Positions 1-8,509 of a DNA stretch of 15,153 nucleotides are shown here, piece after piece. Origin of the DNA: BHER01 sp051652245 (lineage in GTDB: Bacteria; Bacillota_I; Bacilli_A; Culicoidibacterales; Culicoidibacteraceae); NCBI GenBank assembly GCA_051652245.1, contig JBOFTV010000094.1:1-15153 (forward strand), written 5' to 3'. The position numbers and the translations under genes are program-made. The number at the start of each line of letters is the position of its first letter. Position 1 is the stretch's first letter. The notes under the pieces are model-generated. The model ran no database searches. It was given only the letters and a program-made list of their open reading frames with translations, and was not told the DNA's origin.

Positions 1-52
1 AAAAGTCAAATATATTCCGCCCATGACTCATCCGTGGCGAAGAAGTTCGTTT

Positions 53-151
53 TTATCTTACTCCAATTCCCAAAAACATAGGGCCAGTTTTGAGGCTCAT
101 GTTTAGATTTTCGTGGGACATTTTAATATACGCTTGACATAAATATCTCAT
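53..151 (-). CDS. doubtful 32-codon small ORF in the leading intergenic stretch
   Basis: A short open frame reads ATG at 149-151 to TAA at 53-55 on the minus strand. An AAAGG-like element lies about 7 bases upstream of the ATG, and an in-frame stop at 185-187 prevents a longer upstream extension. I recognise no domain or family in the product, which ends in KTGPMFLGIGVR. It lies about 80 bases downstream of the mannosidase stop on the same strand. It may be chance, or the degraded end of something to the left of the window. The rest of 1-231 shows nothing recognisable. Confidence 0.12.
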   Translation of the reverse strand: MRYLCQAYIKMSHENLNMSLKTGPMFLGIGVR

Positions 152-181
152 TTTTAAGCCTTTTTTTACAAAAAACTGTTG

Positions 182-195
182 CCATTAATAAATGG
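182..195 (-). terminator. weak hairpin downstream of the mannosidase gene
   Basis: On the minus strand a 5-bp stem (CCATT/AATGG) with a 4-base loop lies about 36 bases after the GH38 stop. It is followed after a CAACAG stretch by six T. The stem is short and the T run is offset, so this is at best a poor intrinsic terminator. No better candidate is visible between the gene and the window edge. Confidence 0.2.
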
Positions 196-231
196 ATAAC
201 ATAACTTTCAGCTCCTATTACCGCTATTTTT

Positions 232-2913
232 TTACACCGATTTCTCGTGTTGATTAGTTAGCAGTCCAATTGTCATAAATGACATTCCCGAAATTTTAGT
301 GATGGTAATTGTCTGCTTTTCGATGGCTAAATTACTAATTATTACTTCATTACTATCAAGGATTACGGCAGCAGCAAACTCGATTCCCACCATGATTTTA
401 ACCGCTTCAATTGCTATGTCTGCTTGATTTAACACCCTAACAACGGTCTTATCACCGTGCTCAGCTTTCTTGCATGCTAATAATGTCAAACGGGGATCTA
501 GTGTTAAATAGCTAGGTGACGACCACGGCAATATTCCTGCTGTGTACTGCTCTATTGTTTTAATATGCCGCCCTTGAAGTCCGTATGCATACTCACTATA
601 CACAATGGGAAGCATGCTTTTGGTTGCAAATGTTAGCGCATACTCAAGTGTATATCCACGCTTCATTTGAGAAGAGGGGGTCGCTAAATGATAACCTGAT
701 GCTCTCCCTGGTCTAATACTGAGATCACTTTTCCCTAGTTTCCCCGTTGCTCTTAGCAGCGTTAGAGCCAATTTATCATCATCAATTACGGTATATTCAC
801 TGACTGTCTTTGACAAAATGATGAATTCTGGTTCCTTGGTTCCCATCATGACGGCATCATTTAGGGGATAAATTGGTAGTTGTTGTTCTGTTGCCTCTAG
901 GGCTTTGACATCCTTACTATTATCAATATGATTGCTGCGAACGATGTAGCCAAAATGATCTTGAGCTGTTGTTGCGCGCGTTTTCTTATTCCCCCTAAAA
1001 ATGACCCTTAACAAATGGTCATCAACATTATTCGTGATTTCTGTTTTAAACGTAACCACTTGACTATTATTAGTAAGACTTACAAACGTTGTAAGCTTGA
1101 CTTCCCCCCACCTACCATAATCAGATATTCCTGCAAAGATTAAAACATGGGTAATTCCATATGTTACTAGCTGGGGATTGTCCTCAATTAATTCAATTAG
1201 TGGCTGACTGGTTGCGGTTGTTTTTACCACATCAACTGCGGGAGGAGCATAGTTATACTCATCGCCATCGTCTAATGAATCGGTAAAGGTCAATGCTTGG
1301 CTAAGTCTTGTCCCTACCTTTTTCGAAAAAATTTCTAGGGTGCCATTGTTATTTATTTCGATTTTAAGATAGCTATTCTCCATTGTTTTTGTCTGCTTTT
1401 CATGGGCTAAATCGGTTTTAATTGTTGGAGGTGGTGCCTGCTGACCCTGATTTAGCTGGAGAACTTGGTAACTGAGGGCTTCAATTTTAGCGATTGTTAT
1501 TTGAATTGATTTTTTTCTTAATTCTTGTTGTTCATGTTTATACTCGTCATTTAAATGAAAAAGGCCGCTATAATTTTCGATTTCATTTGATTGATGGTAC
1601 TGCTTTTGGAGTAATACATAGGGAACTTGCGTCCCTTTTTGGGTTGTGATTGTAAAGTTTTTGCTTGATAGATAGGCATCTATAATCACAGTGGTGTTGC
1701 TTTTAGCATAGGGCTGCGTGTTAAATATGGTAATTATTTCACTTTCTCCGGTAGGTTGATCAAATTTAATATTCTTCATTAAAAACCTGTGGTTCAACCA
1801 GATTAGTTCTGCTAAACCATGTCTTAAACTTAGCAGTCGATTTTCAACTGCTTGGTTCACTGTTTCGGGTGATGATGAATAAATTGAATCATGGAACTGA
1901 TTTTTTAGTAAGATTTTCCAGAAATGATTGACAATTTCTTGCGTATACTGTGACCCAAGGGATGTCAACATTGTGCTCATTGGTTCAATAACTTGGGTTA
2001 ACATTCGTTCATTTTCACGCATCCGCGCTTTAATATCCATTCTTGTTGAACTTATTCCTGCATGAATTCGACCAAGTTTTGGCGATCTTGCCTCGCCCCT
2101 AAAATCTTGTAATGGTTTGCTGTTATACGCTTCTAAGGATTCTGCTAAGAAGGCTTCGGGATGGCTTATTTTGGCTTTAAATCCATGCTTAGTCAGAAGC
2201 TCCCTGTCCTGCTCCATAATGTGGGGAAGCTCTCCTTGTATCCGGGCATGGTCACTTCCGTGCATATGCAGATATTGCCCGCTCTGATAGCGATTTTTAA
2301 AGGCTTCATGAATCATTTTTAGCTCTTTTTTTCGCTGTTCTTTGTCGTTGGGGAAATAGCGATAGTAGCCATAGCCTAGGGGGAAATGGACTGCTGGTAG
2401 ACTATCTCCATTGGGAGCAGTCCACCTAAAAAGCGAATCGCTAAGCATTTCATAATCAAAACCGCGCCAAACAAAGAGACCTTCTAGTCCAAAAGATTTA
2501 AATAATTGTGGTGTCCCCGCTATTTGACCAAAGGCATCAGGAATCCAGCCAACGTTCATGCAGCGACCAAAACTTCGGGCCTGGTTGCCACCAATTAATA
2601 GGTTGCGAATAAGCGATTCACCGTTGACCAAATTCAGATCTGGTTGAATATACCATGGGCCAATAAACAGACGACCTGCACTCACCAATTTTTCCAATTT
2701 CGGACGATTATTAGGCTTTATTTTGAGATAATCTTCTAAAATAGCCGTTTGCCCATCTAGAGTGTAGTAGCTAAACTCCTGATTTTGTTCTAAGCATTCA
2801 ATGATCATATCAACGCTAAATGTTAACCGAATCAAAAAGGCATCGGCTGAGCGATACCACTCCCGATCCCAGTGCGTGTGGGGAATTATATGTATTGTTT
2901 TATTTACCATCAT
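232..2913 (-). CDS. GH38 alpha-mannosidase (MngB-like, cytoplasmic)
   Basis: This is a glycoside hydrolase family 38 enzyme of 893 residues, the usual length for bacterial members, with no signal peptide. It hydrolyses alpha-mannosides inside the cell. The N-terminal motif HTHWDREW carries the zinc ligands (H14, D16). GWIPDAFGQ supplies the expected nucleophile D126, also a zinc ligand. NQFHD supplies the fourth ligand, H341. A STRMD segment near residues 289-293 matches the helical middle domain of MngB-type enzymes, and beta-sandwich domains fill the rest. The gene is second in an operon behind a PTS EIIC that it overlaps, so its substrate probably enters by that permease, perhaps phosphorylated. 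Two ATGs are possible (2913 and 2910). AAAGGAG fits the second slightly better, giving 892 residues. The family is secure. The substrate is not: mannosylglycerate, mannobiose or an N-glycan fragment are all possible, and the symbol mngB is withheld because the permease is not MngA-like. Confidence 0.93.
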   Translation of the reverse strand: MMVNKTIHIIPHTHWDREWYRSADAFLIRLTFSVDMIIECLEQNQEFSYYTLDGQTAILEDYLKIKPNNRPKLEKLVSAGRLFIGPWYIQPDLNLVNGESLIRNLLIGGNQARSFGRCMNVGWIPDAFGQIAGTPQLFKSFGLEGLFVWRGFDYEMLSDSLFRWTAPNGDSLPAVHFPLGYGYYRYFPNDKEQRKKELKMIHEAFKNRYQSGQYLHMHGSDHARIQGELPHIMEQDRELLTKHGFKAKISHPEAFLAESLEAYNSKPLQDFRGEARSPKLGRIHAGISSTRMDIKARMRENERMLTQVIEPMSTMLTSLGSQYTQEIVNHFWKILLKNQFHDSIYSSSPETVNQAVENRLLSLRHGLAELIWLNHRFLMKNIKFDQPTGESEIITIFNTQPYAKSNTTVIIDAYLSSKNFTITTQKGTQVPYVLLQKQYHQSNEIENYSGLFHLNDEYKHEQQELRKKSIQITIAKIEALSYQVLQLNQGQQAPPPTIKTDLAHEKQTKTMENSYLKIEINNNGTLEIFSKKVGTRLSQALTFTDSLDDGDEYNYAPPAVDVVKTTATSQPLIELIEDNPQLVTYGITHVLIFAGISDYGRWGEVKLTTFVSLTNNSQVVTFKTEITNNVDDHLLRVIFRGNKKTRATTAQDHFGYIVRSNHIDNSKDVKALEATEQQLPIYPLNDAVMMGTKEPEFIILSKTVSEYTVIDDDKLALTLLRATGKLGKSDLSIRPGRASGYHLATPSSQMKRGYTLEYALTFATKSMLPIVYSEYAYGLQGRHIKTIEQYTAGILPWSSPSYLTLDPRLTLLACKKAEHGDKTVVRVLNQADIAIEAVKIMVGIEFAAAVILDSNEVIISNLAIEKQTITITKISGMSFMTIGLLTNQHEKSV

Positions 2914-4240
2914 TTTCTCCTTTAGCTATTCCACGATTATCAAGTCCATTTTGCTGGGAAACAATTTTGGCAAATGGGAGCCATAAAAAGACATCCAAAA
3001 CCAGTAATGCACCATACAGAACCAGTGGTGATATCTTTCCACCACTAAGCATAAAAACATTTAGAAAAATTGGTTCCGCTCCCGATCCGCTCGCAACTAA
3101 GGGATGGACAAAACCAAACACGTGAGCGTAGTAGGCAATAATAATATTAATTAGTGGAATAAAGACAAATGGGATTAGCATCGTTGGATTAAGCACAATT
3201 GGAATGCCAAAGATGATTGGCTCATTAATATTAAATAGTCCTGGAATCAAGGATATCTTCGCAATATTTCGTTCCCCCGAATCCTTATGGGAAACAAAAA
3301 ACAAAGCAATAATCAAACCTAATGTACAACCAGAACCGCCGATCATTCCATAGATAAAGGCAATTGCATTCGGTGTTGGTTGCTGGACAAACACCAAAAT
3401 ATCACCTGTTGCTTTGAAGGTTTCCGCTTGCTGGAGAAAATATGGCACCCAGAGCATCCCCACGATACCCCAAACAATTGAGAACCCATGTAACCCAAAA
3501 AACCAGAGCAACTGCATCAGCGTCATGACAATAATAATTGCAAATAGGCCCACACCAATTGACTCGAGCGGCCCTAAAATAACGGCTTTAATCATCGCAT
3601 TGACTGATTCATATTGTAATAATTCCACACCTAAGCGTAAACCTGCAAAAATAAGAAAAATAACAAATGTCGGAATCAAGGCAAAAAAACTATTAAAAAT
3701 AGCTGGTGGGACACTCCCGGGCAACTTAATTGTTGGTAACCGCTTAATGAAAATTGCATACATCTTAACCGCACATAATGCGACAACCAGTCCAACAAAC
3801 GTTGATTCATAATTTAAATAGCTTTTACTAATCGCCCCTAAAACCAGATTGCCCCCCTCTTGTTTAACATACATTGGTGTAATTACCGCATAGGATGCAA
3901 TTGCCACCAACATCGCCGTAATTTTATTAAAATTTTCCACATTTTTTTTGCTCTCAGCAAAAAAATAGGCAGCGACGACGATAATTAGCAACCCATGGAT
4001 TGCGCTAACCGATGCAGAAATCCCCCCTAAAAACTTACTAATTGCTGTAAGTGTTGGATTCGTAAAGGGTAAATTAAAATCAATTGTCCAGGTAATAACC
4101 GTAATTAGTGAGGAAATCACAACAAAGGGTAATGTTGTAATAAAAGCATCTTTAATTGCCATTAATACCGTATTTTTGGCAATGTTTTCTGACATTTTTG
4201 CTAATGGTTTTTCAATTTTACTCATAATAAAGTTCATCAT
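2900..4240 (-). CDS. PTS EIIC permease, lactose/cellobiose family, orphan (locus 1)
   Basis: A 446-residue polytopic membrane protein that forms the sugar channel of a phosphotransferase system of the lactose/cellobiose superfamily. Visible hallmarks are LPGSVPPAI (about 173-181), WFFGLHG (246-252) and FNINEPIIFG (336-345), the conserved substrate-binding segment. The late segment at about 380-400 (HPLVASGSGAEP) departs from the PWTTPP segment of cellobiose-type members and of the second EIIC in this window, which suggests another substrate. No EIIA or EIIB domain is fused or encoded nearby, so phosphotransfer must rely on partners elsewhere. AAGGAG precedes the ATG at 4240, with a second ATG one codon later. 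The last codons overlap the start of the GH38 gene by 11-14 bases, and the mannosidase Shine-Dalgarno lies inside this gene, which indicates coupled translation. A divergent RpiR gene 98 bases away is the likely regulator. The pairing suggests an alpha-mannoside cargo (inference). Confidence 0.92.
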   Translation of the reverse strand: MMNFIMSKIEKPLAKMSENIAKNTVLMAIKDAFITTLPFVVISSLITVITWTIDFNLPFTNPTLTAISKFLGGISASVSAIHGLLIIVVAAYFFAESKKNVENFNKITAMLVAIASYAVITPMYVKQEGGNLVLGAISKSYLNYESTFVGLVVALCAVKMYAIFIKRLPTIKLPGSVPPAIFNSFFALIPTFVIFLIFAGLRLGVELLQYESVNAMIKAVILGPLESIGVGLFAIIIVMTLMQLLWFFGLHGFSIVWGIVGMLWVPYFLQQAETFKATGDILVFVQQPTPNAIAFIYGMIGGSGCTLGLIIALFFVSHKDSGERNIAKISLIPGLFNINEPIIFGIPIVLNPTMLIPFVFIPLINIIIAYYAHVFGFVHPLVASGSGAEPIFLNVFMLSGGKISPLVLYGALLVLDVFLWLPFAKIVSQQNGLDNRGIAKGENDGK

Positions 4241-4294
4241 TCATTCTCCTTTTTCGTTTTCGTAGGCTATTGGCTTTTTTTTGCTTATAATTTG

Positions 4295-4303
4295 TGCTAT
4301 ACT
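4295..4303 (+). promoter_or_regulatory. extended -10 promoter of the first rpiR-type gene
   Basis: TGC followed by TATACT forms an extended -10 element about 35 bases upstream of the GTG start at 4339. No good -35 lies at the usual distance. It would start transcription near 4310 and give a leader of about 30 bases. The minus-strand promoter for the divergent EIIC must overlap this 98-base gap, but I see no convincing -35/-10 pair for it. Confidence 0.5.
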
Positions 4304-4338
4304 CAGATAAGTAGATTTGAATGGGGGATTGATGTTCC

Positions 4339-5163
4339 GTGAATTATGAAAATATTTTAGTTAAAATAAACAAAAGTAGCAATTCTTTAACAAAAAAAGA
4401 GTTGCTTGTGCTCCAGAGCTTTAAACGAAATCCAGCAATTTTTGTCACAATGTCGATTCAAGAATTGGCAATTCACATCGAAGTTTCTGTTGCCACAATT
4501 ACCAGATTTGTCCAAAAAAGTGGCTTTGCTTCTTTTTCTGAACTTAAACACCTGCTAAAACAGTGCCACCAACCTAAAAATGTAACTGATTCTGCACTAA
4601 CGCTTTTGGCTCGTGGTTACCAATCACTGTGGGAGCAATTGCAAATTAGTATTGATAGCAGCCAAACACAAGCTGTCATTGCTGCCTTAAAACAGTATTC
4701 AACCATTGATATTATTGGTGTTGCTAGTTCTGGTTATACGGCCTTAGAGCTTAGTAATCGGCTTATGCGAATTGGTTTTCAAACACGTGCCATTGACCAA
4801 GAGCATTTTATGATTATGCAGGCCTCTTTGTACACAAGCGCCAATTTGCTAGTTGCTATTAGTCTATCGGGAAGCACGGATTCAATTATTACAACCATGA
4901 CGCTTGCTAAAAAGCGGCATGCTTATATCATTTTACTAACTAACCATAACAATAGCCCCGCTGCAAAGCTTGCTGATCTTGTTATTATCACCCCAAGACG
5001 TGCTGGATTAGACAAAGCATACTCAATTTCCAATCAAATACCGCAATTGATGTACATCGATTTCCTCTATGATTCAATTTTAGTTGATGACCCCCTGCGC
5101 CAAAATATGTATGAACGAACGCTTGATGCTATTCTCACAAAAAATATAAATTATAAGCAATAA
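4339..5163 (+). CDS. MurR/RpiR-family regulator with SIS domain (locus 1)
   Basis: A 274-residue transcription regulator of the normal RpiR length. An N-terminal RpiR-type winged HTH covers about residues 1-77; the helix-turn-helix around 40-62 contains VSVATITRFVQK. A C-terminal SIS domain (about 110-250) contains GVASSGYTALEL and ISLSGSTDS, the loops that bind sugar phosphates in this family. Such proteins sense a phosphosugar intermediate and control adjacent catabolic genes. The gene is divergent from the EIIC/alpha-mannosidase operon, which is its likely target along with itself. The start is GTG at 4339, preceded by GGGGGA at 4323-4328. An in-frame TGA at 4330-4332 rules out a longer protein. 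It is clearly related to the second RpiR gene (starting 11025) over both domains. The effector is unknown; a mannose-type phosphosugar is a guess from context. Confidence 0.93.
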   Translation: MNYENILVKINKSSNSLTKKELLVLQSFKRNPAIFVTMSIQELAIHIEVSVATITRFVQKSGFASFSELKHLLKQCHQPKNVTDSALTLLARGYQSLWEQLQISIDSSQTQAVIAALKQYSTIDIIGVASSGYTALELSNRLMRIGFQTRAIDQEHFMIMQASLYTSANLLVAISLSGSTDSIITTMTLAKKRHAYIILLTNHNNSPAAKLADLVIITPRRAGLDKAYSISNQIPQLMYIDFLYDSILVDDPLRQNMYERTLDAILTKNINYKQ

Positions 5164-5165
5164 GC

Positions 5166-5186
5166 GAAAAGGATGTAACCCTTTTC
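5166..5186 (+). other. small hairpin just after the first rpiR stop
   Basis: GAAAAGG and CCTTTTC form a perfect 7-bp inverted repeat around a 7-base loop, beginning 3 bases after the stop codon. It is not followed by a T run, so it is not itself a terminator. It may protect the 3' end or be incidental. Confidence 0.3.
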
Positions 5187-5220
5187 AAAATTCATTGTAA
5201 CAAAAAAGACGATCATTTAC

Positions 5221-5268
5221 AACCATAAAATGTAATAAATTACATTTTATGGTTTTTATTGTTTTTTT
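5221..5268 (+). terminator. intrinsic terminator of the first rpiR-type gene
   Basis: A perfect 15-bp inverted repeat (5221-5235 with 5240-5254, arms beginning AACCATAAAATG) encloses a 4-base loop. It is followed by TTTTT and then by seven T at 5262-5268. The stem is AT-rich but long and well placed, 57 bases after the stop codon. Confidence 0.75.
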
Positions 5269-5282
5269 AAATCATTTAAAGC

Positions 5283-5312
5283 AAAAAAAAAGGCTAATTC
5301 CTAAAAATTAGC
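5283..5312 (-). terminator. intrinsic terminator of the four-gene operon
   Basis: Read on the minus strand, GCTAATT and AATTAGC pair across a 6-base loop, followed immediately by C and nine T (the A run at 5283-5291 on the plus strand). It lies 15 bases beyond the stop of the ROK-RpiR fusion gene and closes the operon that begins near 10834. Confidence 0.8.
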
Positions 5313-5327
5313 GTTCTTCTTCGTGAC

Positions 5328-6953
5328 TTATTCTTCACCCGACAAAATAACTGACACCAGCTCAATTAAATAAAGGACTTCAAAATGCATCGACAAATTA
5401 TTTTTCTGGGGAATGAGCACATATTCTGTACTCGCCTGTAACAAGGGGGCATTTTCCTGATTACAAAATGAATACACACTTCGCCCGCCGACTTCAAAGG
5501 TATTAGCAACTTTAACTAAGTCAGGCTCATATCCTGTTTGTGCCATGACTAGGACAATTGTATCATCGGAAAATGATTTTGCGGAAAACATTTGCTTTTC
5601 TGACATATTTACCGCAAAAATGCCATTATTTAGTAGCATTTGGACACATGTTTCAATTAACAGTGACTGTGAGGCTAGACCATAAACAAGGACCGTTGAT
5701 GCGCGTTTGATGTTTTCCACAATTTTAATCAGCTTATCAAGCAACAATGTCTCTTCAAAGCGATCCATTGTTGCTTCGTAGGCGTGACGCATTTTTCTAA
5801 GGGGATTATTACTTACTTGGGGCTTATTGGGGACAACGCTTGCTGCATTAGCAAGCATTCTTAATTCATTGTATGAACCAACTTTAATTTTCTGACAAAA
5901 GCGCGTAATTGTTGCATCGGAAACATTGACACGTGCTGCCATCTCCGTAATTGTCAGCTTGGGCACCTCACTAATAAATTCAATCACAAAATCAGCCAAC
6001 AAATGCTCACGCTTTGTCAATTGACTCCGCCGTTGCTCAATAAAAGTAACTAACCGTCTCTGATTTTTCACCTCGTCTTGTAATAAGAAATGCTTGACTG
6101 CTCCTACAAGTCGAGCATCTGCTAAATTATCCAGCCATGCTAACTTTGTCCCTTCCCTTAAGAAAGAATGCATTTCTAATTGAATTGCTTCCTGAATTTT
6201 AGGGTCCAAATATGCTTTGAATCGCTGAATTTCACCCGCAAGAAGCACGTACTCTGGATTGATAACATAGCTAACAATGGCAATTGCTTTCGAAATACTG
6301 CTAATAAGCGTTGCAATCTCTGATTGACAAATTTCATCTCCACTAGTAGCCATCTCAAAAACCCCATCAATTGTGAGGCTTTCTTCTGCTATGTTTTTAC
6401 GCCTTGAAACATGCGTTAATAAATCGGAAAAGGAGATATAATCACCAAGTTTACGATTGCCAACCTTAATATAACCAACCTCACCCGCACTAAATGTATT
6501 TCCTGCATGTAATTTACCATTTAAAACGTAGCTCCCACCAATACCATTTCCAAATGTTAATAGGAACACACTCTTCACACTCTTCCCCGGACTTTGCCAG
6601 GCTGTTGAAAGTCCGATACAGTTAACATTATTTTCAACCTCGACGGTGATGTTAAAGTAATCTTCTAATTCCTTTTTGACTTCGGTTCCTGTATATCCAG
6701 AAATATGGGCATCTGCATAGACAATTACACCCTTTTGAGCATCTACTTGGCCAGAGGTACTAATTGTGATTCCCTCAATTTCTGTTTTTCTGATCACCAG
6801 CTCAGCGTATTTTTTGATATTTGACATAATATCCACGGCACTCTGGCGTTTTGTTATCTCCACGGTATGCTTTGTTAAAATATTGCCATCCCATGAGATG
6901 AGTGCATATTCAAAATAACTGCCACTAACACTAAATGCTAATATCGTTTTCAT
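5328..6953 (-). CDS. ROK domain-RpiR HTH-SIS fusion regulator
   Basis: A 541-residue three-part protein. Residues 1 to about 293 are a ROK (repressor/ORF/kinase) fold, shown by TFGNGIGGSYVLNGKLHAG and GEVGY (about 133-161). Residues about 301-375 are an RpiR-type HTH containing VSDATITRFCQK (344-355). Residues about 400-541 are an SIS domain with VYGLASQSLLIE. The ROK part looks catalytically dead: the usual N-terminal DxGGT phosphate loop reads SVSGSYF, the catalytic aspartate of the END-N motif is N109 (ENNVN), the following GE-GH histidine is Y161, and the CxCGxxGCxE zinc motif is absent. I infer a regulator with two sugar-sensing modules rather than a sugar kinase. It is last in the EIIC-HAD-DUF4127 operon, 26 bases after DUF4127, with AAGGG before the ATG. 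The junction lies in one uninterrupted frame, so it is not a misread pair of genes. Effector and DNA target are unknown. Confidence 0.9.
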   Translation of the reverse strand: MKTILAFSVSGSYFEYALISWDGNILTKHTVEITKRQSAVDIMSNIKKYAELVIRKTEIEGITISTSGQVDAQKGVIVYADAHISGYTGTEVKKELEDYFNITVEVENNVNCIGLSTAWQSPGKSVKSVFLLTFGNGIGGSYVLNGKLHAGNTFSAGEVGYIKVGNRKLGDYISFSDLLTHVSRRKNIAEESLTIDGVFEMATSGDEICQSEIATLISSISKAIAIVSYVINPEYVLLAGEIQRFKAYLDPKIQEAIQLEMHSFLREGTKLAWLDNLADARLVGAVKHFLLQDEVKNQRRLVTFIEQRRSQLTKREHLLADFVIEFISEVPKLTITEMAARVNVSDATITRFCQKIKVGSYNELRMLANAASVVPNKPQVSNNPLRKMRHAYEATMDRFEETLLLDKLIKIVENIKRASTVLVYGLASQSLLIETCVQMLLNNGIFAVNMSEKQMFSAKSFSDDTIVLVMAQTGYEPDLVKVANTFEVGGRSVYSFCNQENAPLLQASTEYVLIPQKNNLSMHFEVLYLIELVSVILSGEE

Positions 6954-6979
6954 AAGATCATCCCTTCATTTTTTGTTCA

Positions 6980-8506
6980 CTATTTATAGTCTATTTTATA
7001 GCCGATTTCAAACATTCGATGCCATGGTGAATAGCTGTTTAACGCGATAATTTCTTTGTTCTTGAATGCTGTTTTACAGTATTCTCTAAATGCTGCTAGC
7101 ACTTCTAATTCAATTATAGCAAGTATTTCTGCTTCTTTGGCTAAAATATCAAAATAATTGGCCTCAAATTTTGGTAAAACATGCTCAGCCACGCTCATTC
7201 GCGCAACAGCTTGGTAGAAAACATCATCCAGCAGATGATAAATGATATTCTCTTGCACTGTTTGCTGATCATTACTGCCATAAGCAAAAATTGCAGCAGC
7301 TAGTGTTGTTCCTAGTGTGTTGCAGTTTGTATTCCAACCCTTGTATGAGAGTAAATTTTCTAATAATCCCGTTGTATCAAGGGCTTTAATAAGCGCCAAG
7401 TCTCCCCCATTGGCATATGCACTGTCGGCAATGGCAATCGGTTTTTTACTGTGGTTAGCGGCTTTTAGTTGCTCAATAAAGACGCTCATATTCCGGTTAG
7501 ACAAATAAGTAATGTCTTGTTTTGCATGCTGATCCCATGATTCTTGCATTACTTTTCCAGCGGTGTTATACCCTAATACGATATCACTTTGGGGCAACGT
7601 AAAACTAATGGTTGCACCCGCAGCATAGATATGCGCTTTCATACTTTCACCTAGGGGGCGGTCTTCATACATCGGAATAATTGTTTCTGAATTAACACTA
7701 GGGAAGAGGGGATAAAAACTTGGTTTAAACGCAAACAACTCACAATACGCACGCGCTAGTAGTGTTGCACCAACTTCATCGGCACCCGGATAAATTGCAA
7801 CACTATTTTCTAAATTTTCTTCAACTAGTAGCTTGCGCACACTTTGTTGGTCTTGTGCAGTGTAGCCATATGGCGCTGAATCATCCTGTGGAATAACAAG
7901 AAAATCAATAATTCCTTGTTGGACATAGCCTAAAACCGCTTCAGTAATCATCTTATTGTAGTTTCGGCGGGTTGCATAATCCGTCACATATGCTTCTGGT
8001 AGCTTTTTGCTCACCGTTTGCAGTTCGCTTTTTTCGGAATCTGTTAGGCCATCACGTGCTAATTTATCCGCCAGATATGCTTGCATAAAAATTTCGCTAC
8101 CATGTGTCCCATAATAATCTGGTTCTTCATCACTACTTGAATATTTTGGTGTTCTCATGATTAAATTCGAGGCGTAGATTTTCAAGTCCGGATTTTCCGC
8201 TTTAATCTGCGCTAGTATTGCCAATTTTTCCAAGCCTTCTTCTTGTGAAAAGTGATGTAATCTTGATGGCAATAAACCACCATAGACAAGCATTTCAATT
8301 GAAACTACGGCACAGTCTGCATCCTTTGCCACTAACCGAAACCATTCGCTAATTTTTTGACTATCTGCCGCCTTTTTTTTGAAACCTAATAAGTTTTTAG
8401 GAACATTGATTAATGATAGTTTATCACGCTGCGGTTTGGTAATCATTTCGGGGACGATATAATTACATGGTCGTTCATCTAAGGGAATATAAATTATCTT
8501 TTTCAT
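6980..8506 (-). CDS. DUF4127 family protein, function unknown
   Basis: A 508-residue soluble protein without signal peptide or membrane segments. The opening IPLDERPCNY (about 7-16) is the signature of the DUF4127 family. Further conserved-looking blocks are YGGLLPSR (75-82), PQDDSAPYGYTAQDQ (206-220), PGADEVGATL (240-249), ADSAYANGGD (360-369) and WNTNCNTLG (391-399). The clustered acidic residues (D10/E11, D208/D209, D243/E244) would suit a metal-dependent or hydrolytic enzyme, but that is inference; I know of no established activity. The ATG at 8506 follows the HAD stop by 3 bases with only a weak AGG upstream, so translation is probably coupled. Its place between a PTS EIIC/HAD pair and a sugar-sensing regulator argues that it acts on the imported, probably phosphorylated, sugar. 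Family assignment is firm; role is open. Confidence 0.9.
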   Translation of the reverse strand: MKKIIYIPLDERPCNYIVPEMITKPQRDKLSLINVPKNLLGFKKKAADSQKISEWFRLVAKDADCAVVSIEMLVYGGLLPSRLHHFSQEEGLEKLAILAQIKAENPDLKIYASNLIMRTPKYSSSDEEPDYYGTHGSEIFMQAYLADKLARDGLTDSEKSELQTVSKKLPEAYVTDYATRRNYNKMITEAVLGYVQQGIIDFLVIPQDDSAPYGYTAQDQQSVRKLLVEENLENSVAIYPGADEVGATLLARAYCELFAFKPSFYPLFPSVNSETIIPMYEDRPLGESMKAHIYAAGATISFTLPQSDIVLGYNTAGKVMQESWDQHAKQDITYLSNRNMSVFIEQLKAANHSKKPIAIADSAYANGGDLALIKALDTTGLLENLLSYKGWNTNCNTLGTTLAAAIFAYGSNDQQTVQENIIYHLLDDVFYQAVARMSVAEHVLPKFEANYFDILAKEAEILAIIELEVLAAFREYCKTAFKNKEIIALNSYSPWHRMFEIGYKIDYK

Positions 8507-8509
8507 TCA

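Noticed and set aside
134..162. TTGACA at 134-139 as a plus-strand promoter
   Set aside because: No -10-like hexamer lies at 16-18 bases and no plus-strand gene follows.
2801..3125. Two overlapping plus-strand ORFs at the EIIC/mannosidase junction
   Set aside because: They run antisense across the coupled gene pair, overlap each other in different frames, and show no start signal or homology I recognise.
3414..3812. Plus-strand ORF of 132 codons opposite the first EIIC
   Set aside because: Antisense shadow of a clear membrane protein gene; low-complexity composition and no recognisable domain.
4300..4313. TACT-N6-AGTA inverted repeat over the first rpiR -10 as an operator
   Set aside because: Arms of only four bases in AT-rich DNA are too short to distinguish from chance.
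5328..6953. Reading the ROK-RpiR protein as two genes fused by a sequencing error
   Set aside because: The frame is continuous through the junction, neither domain is truncated, and no internal stop, ribosome site or start pattern suggests two genes.
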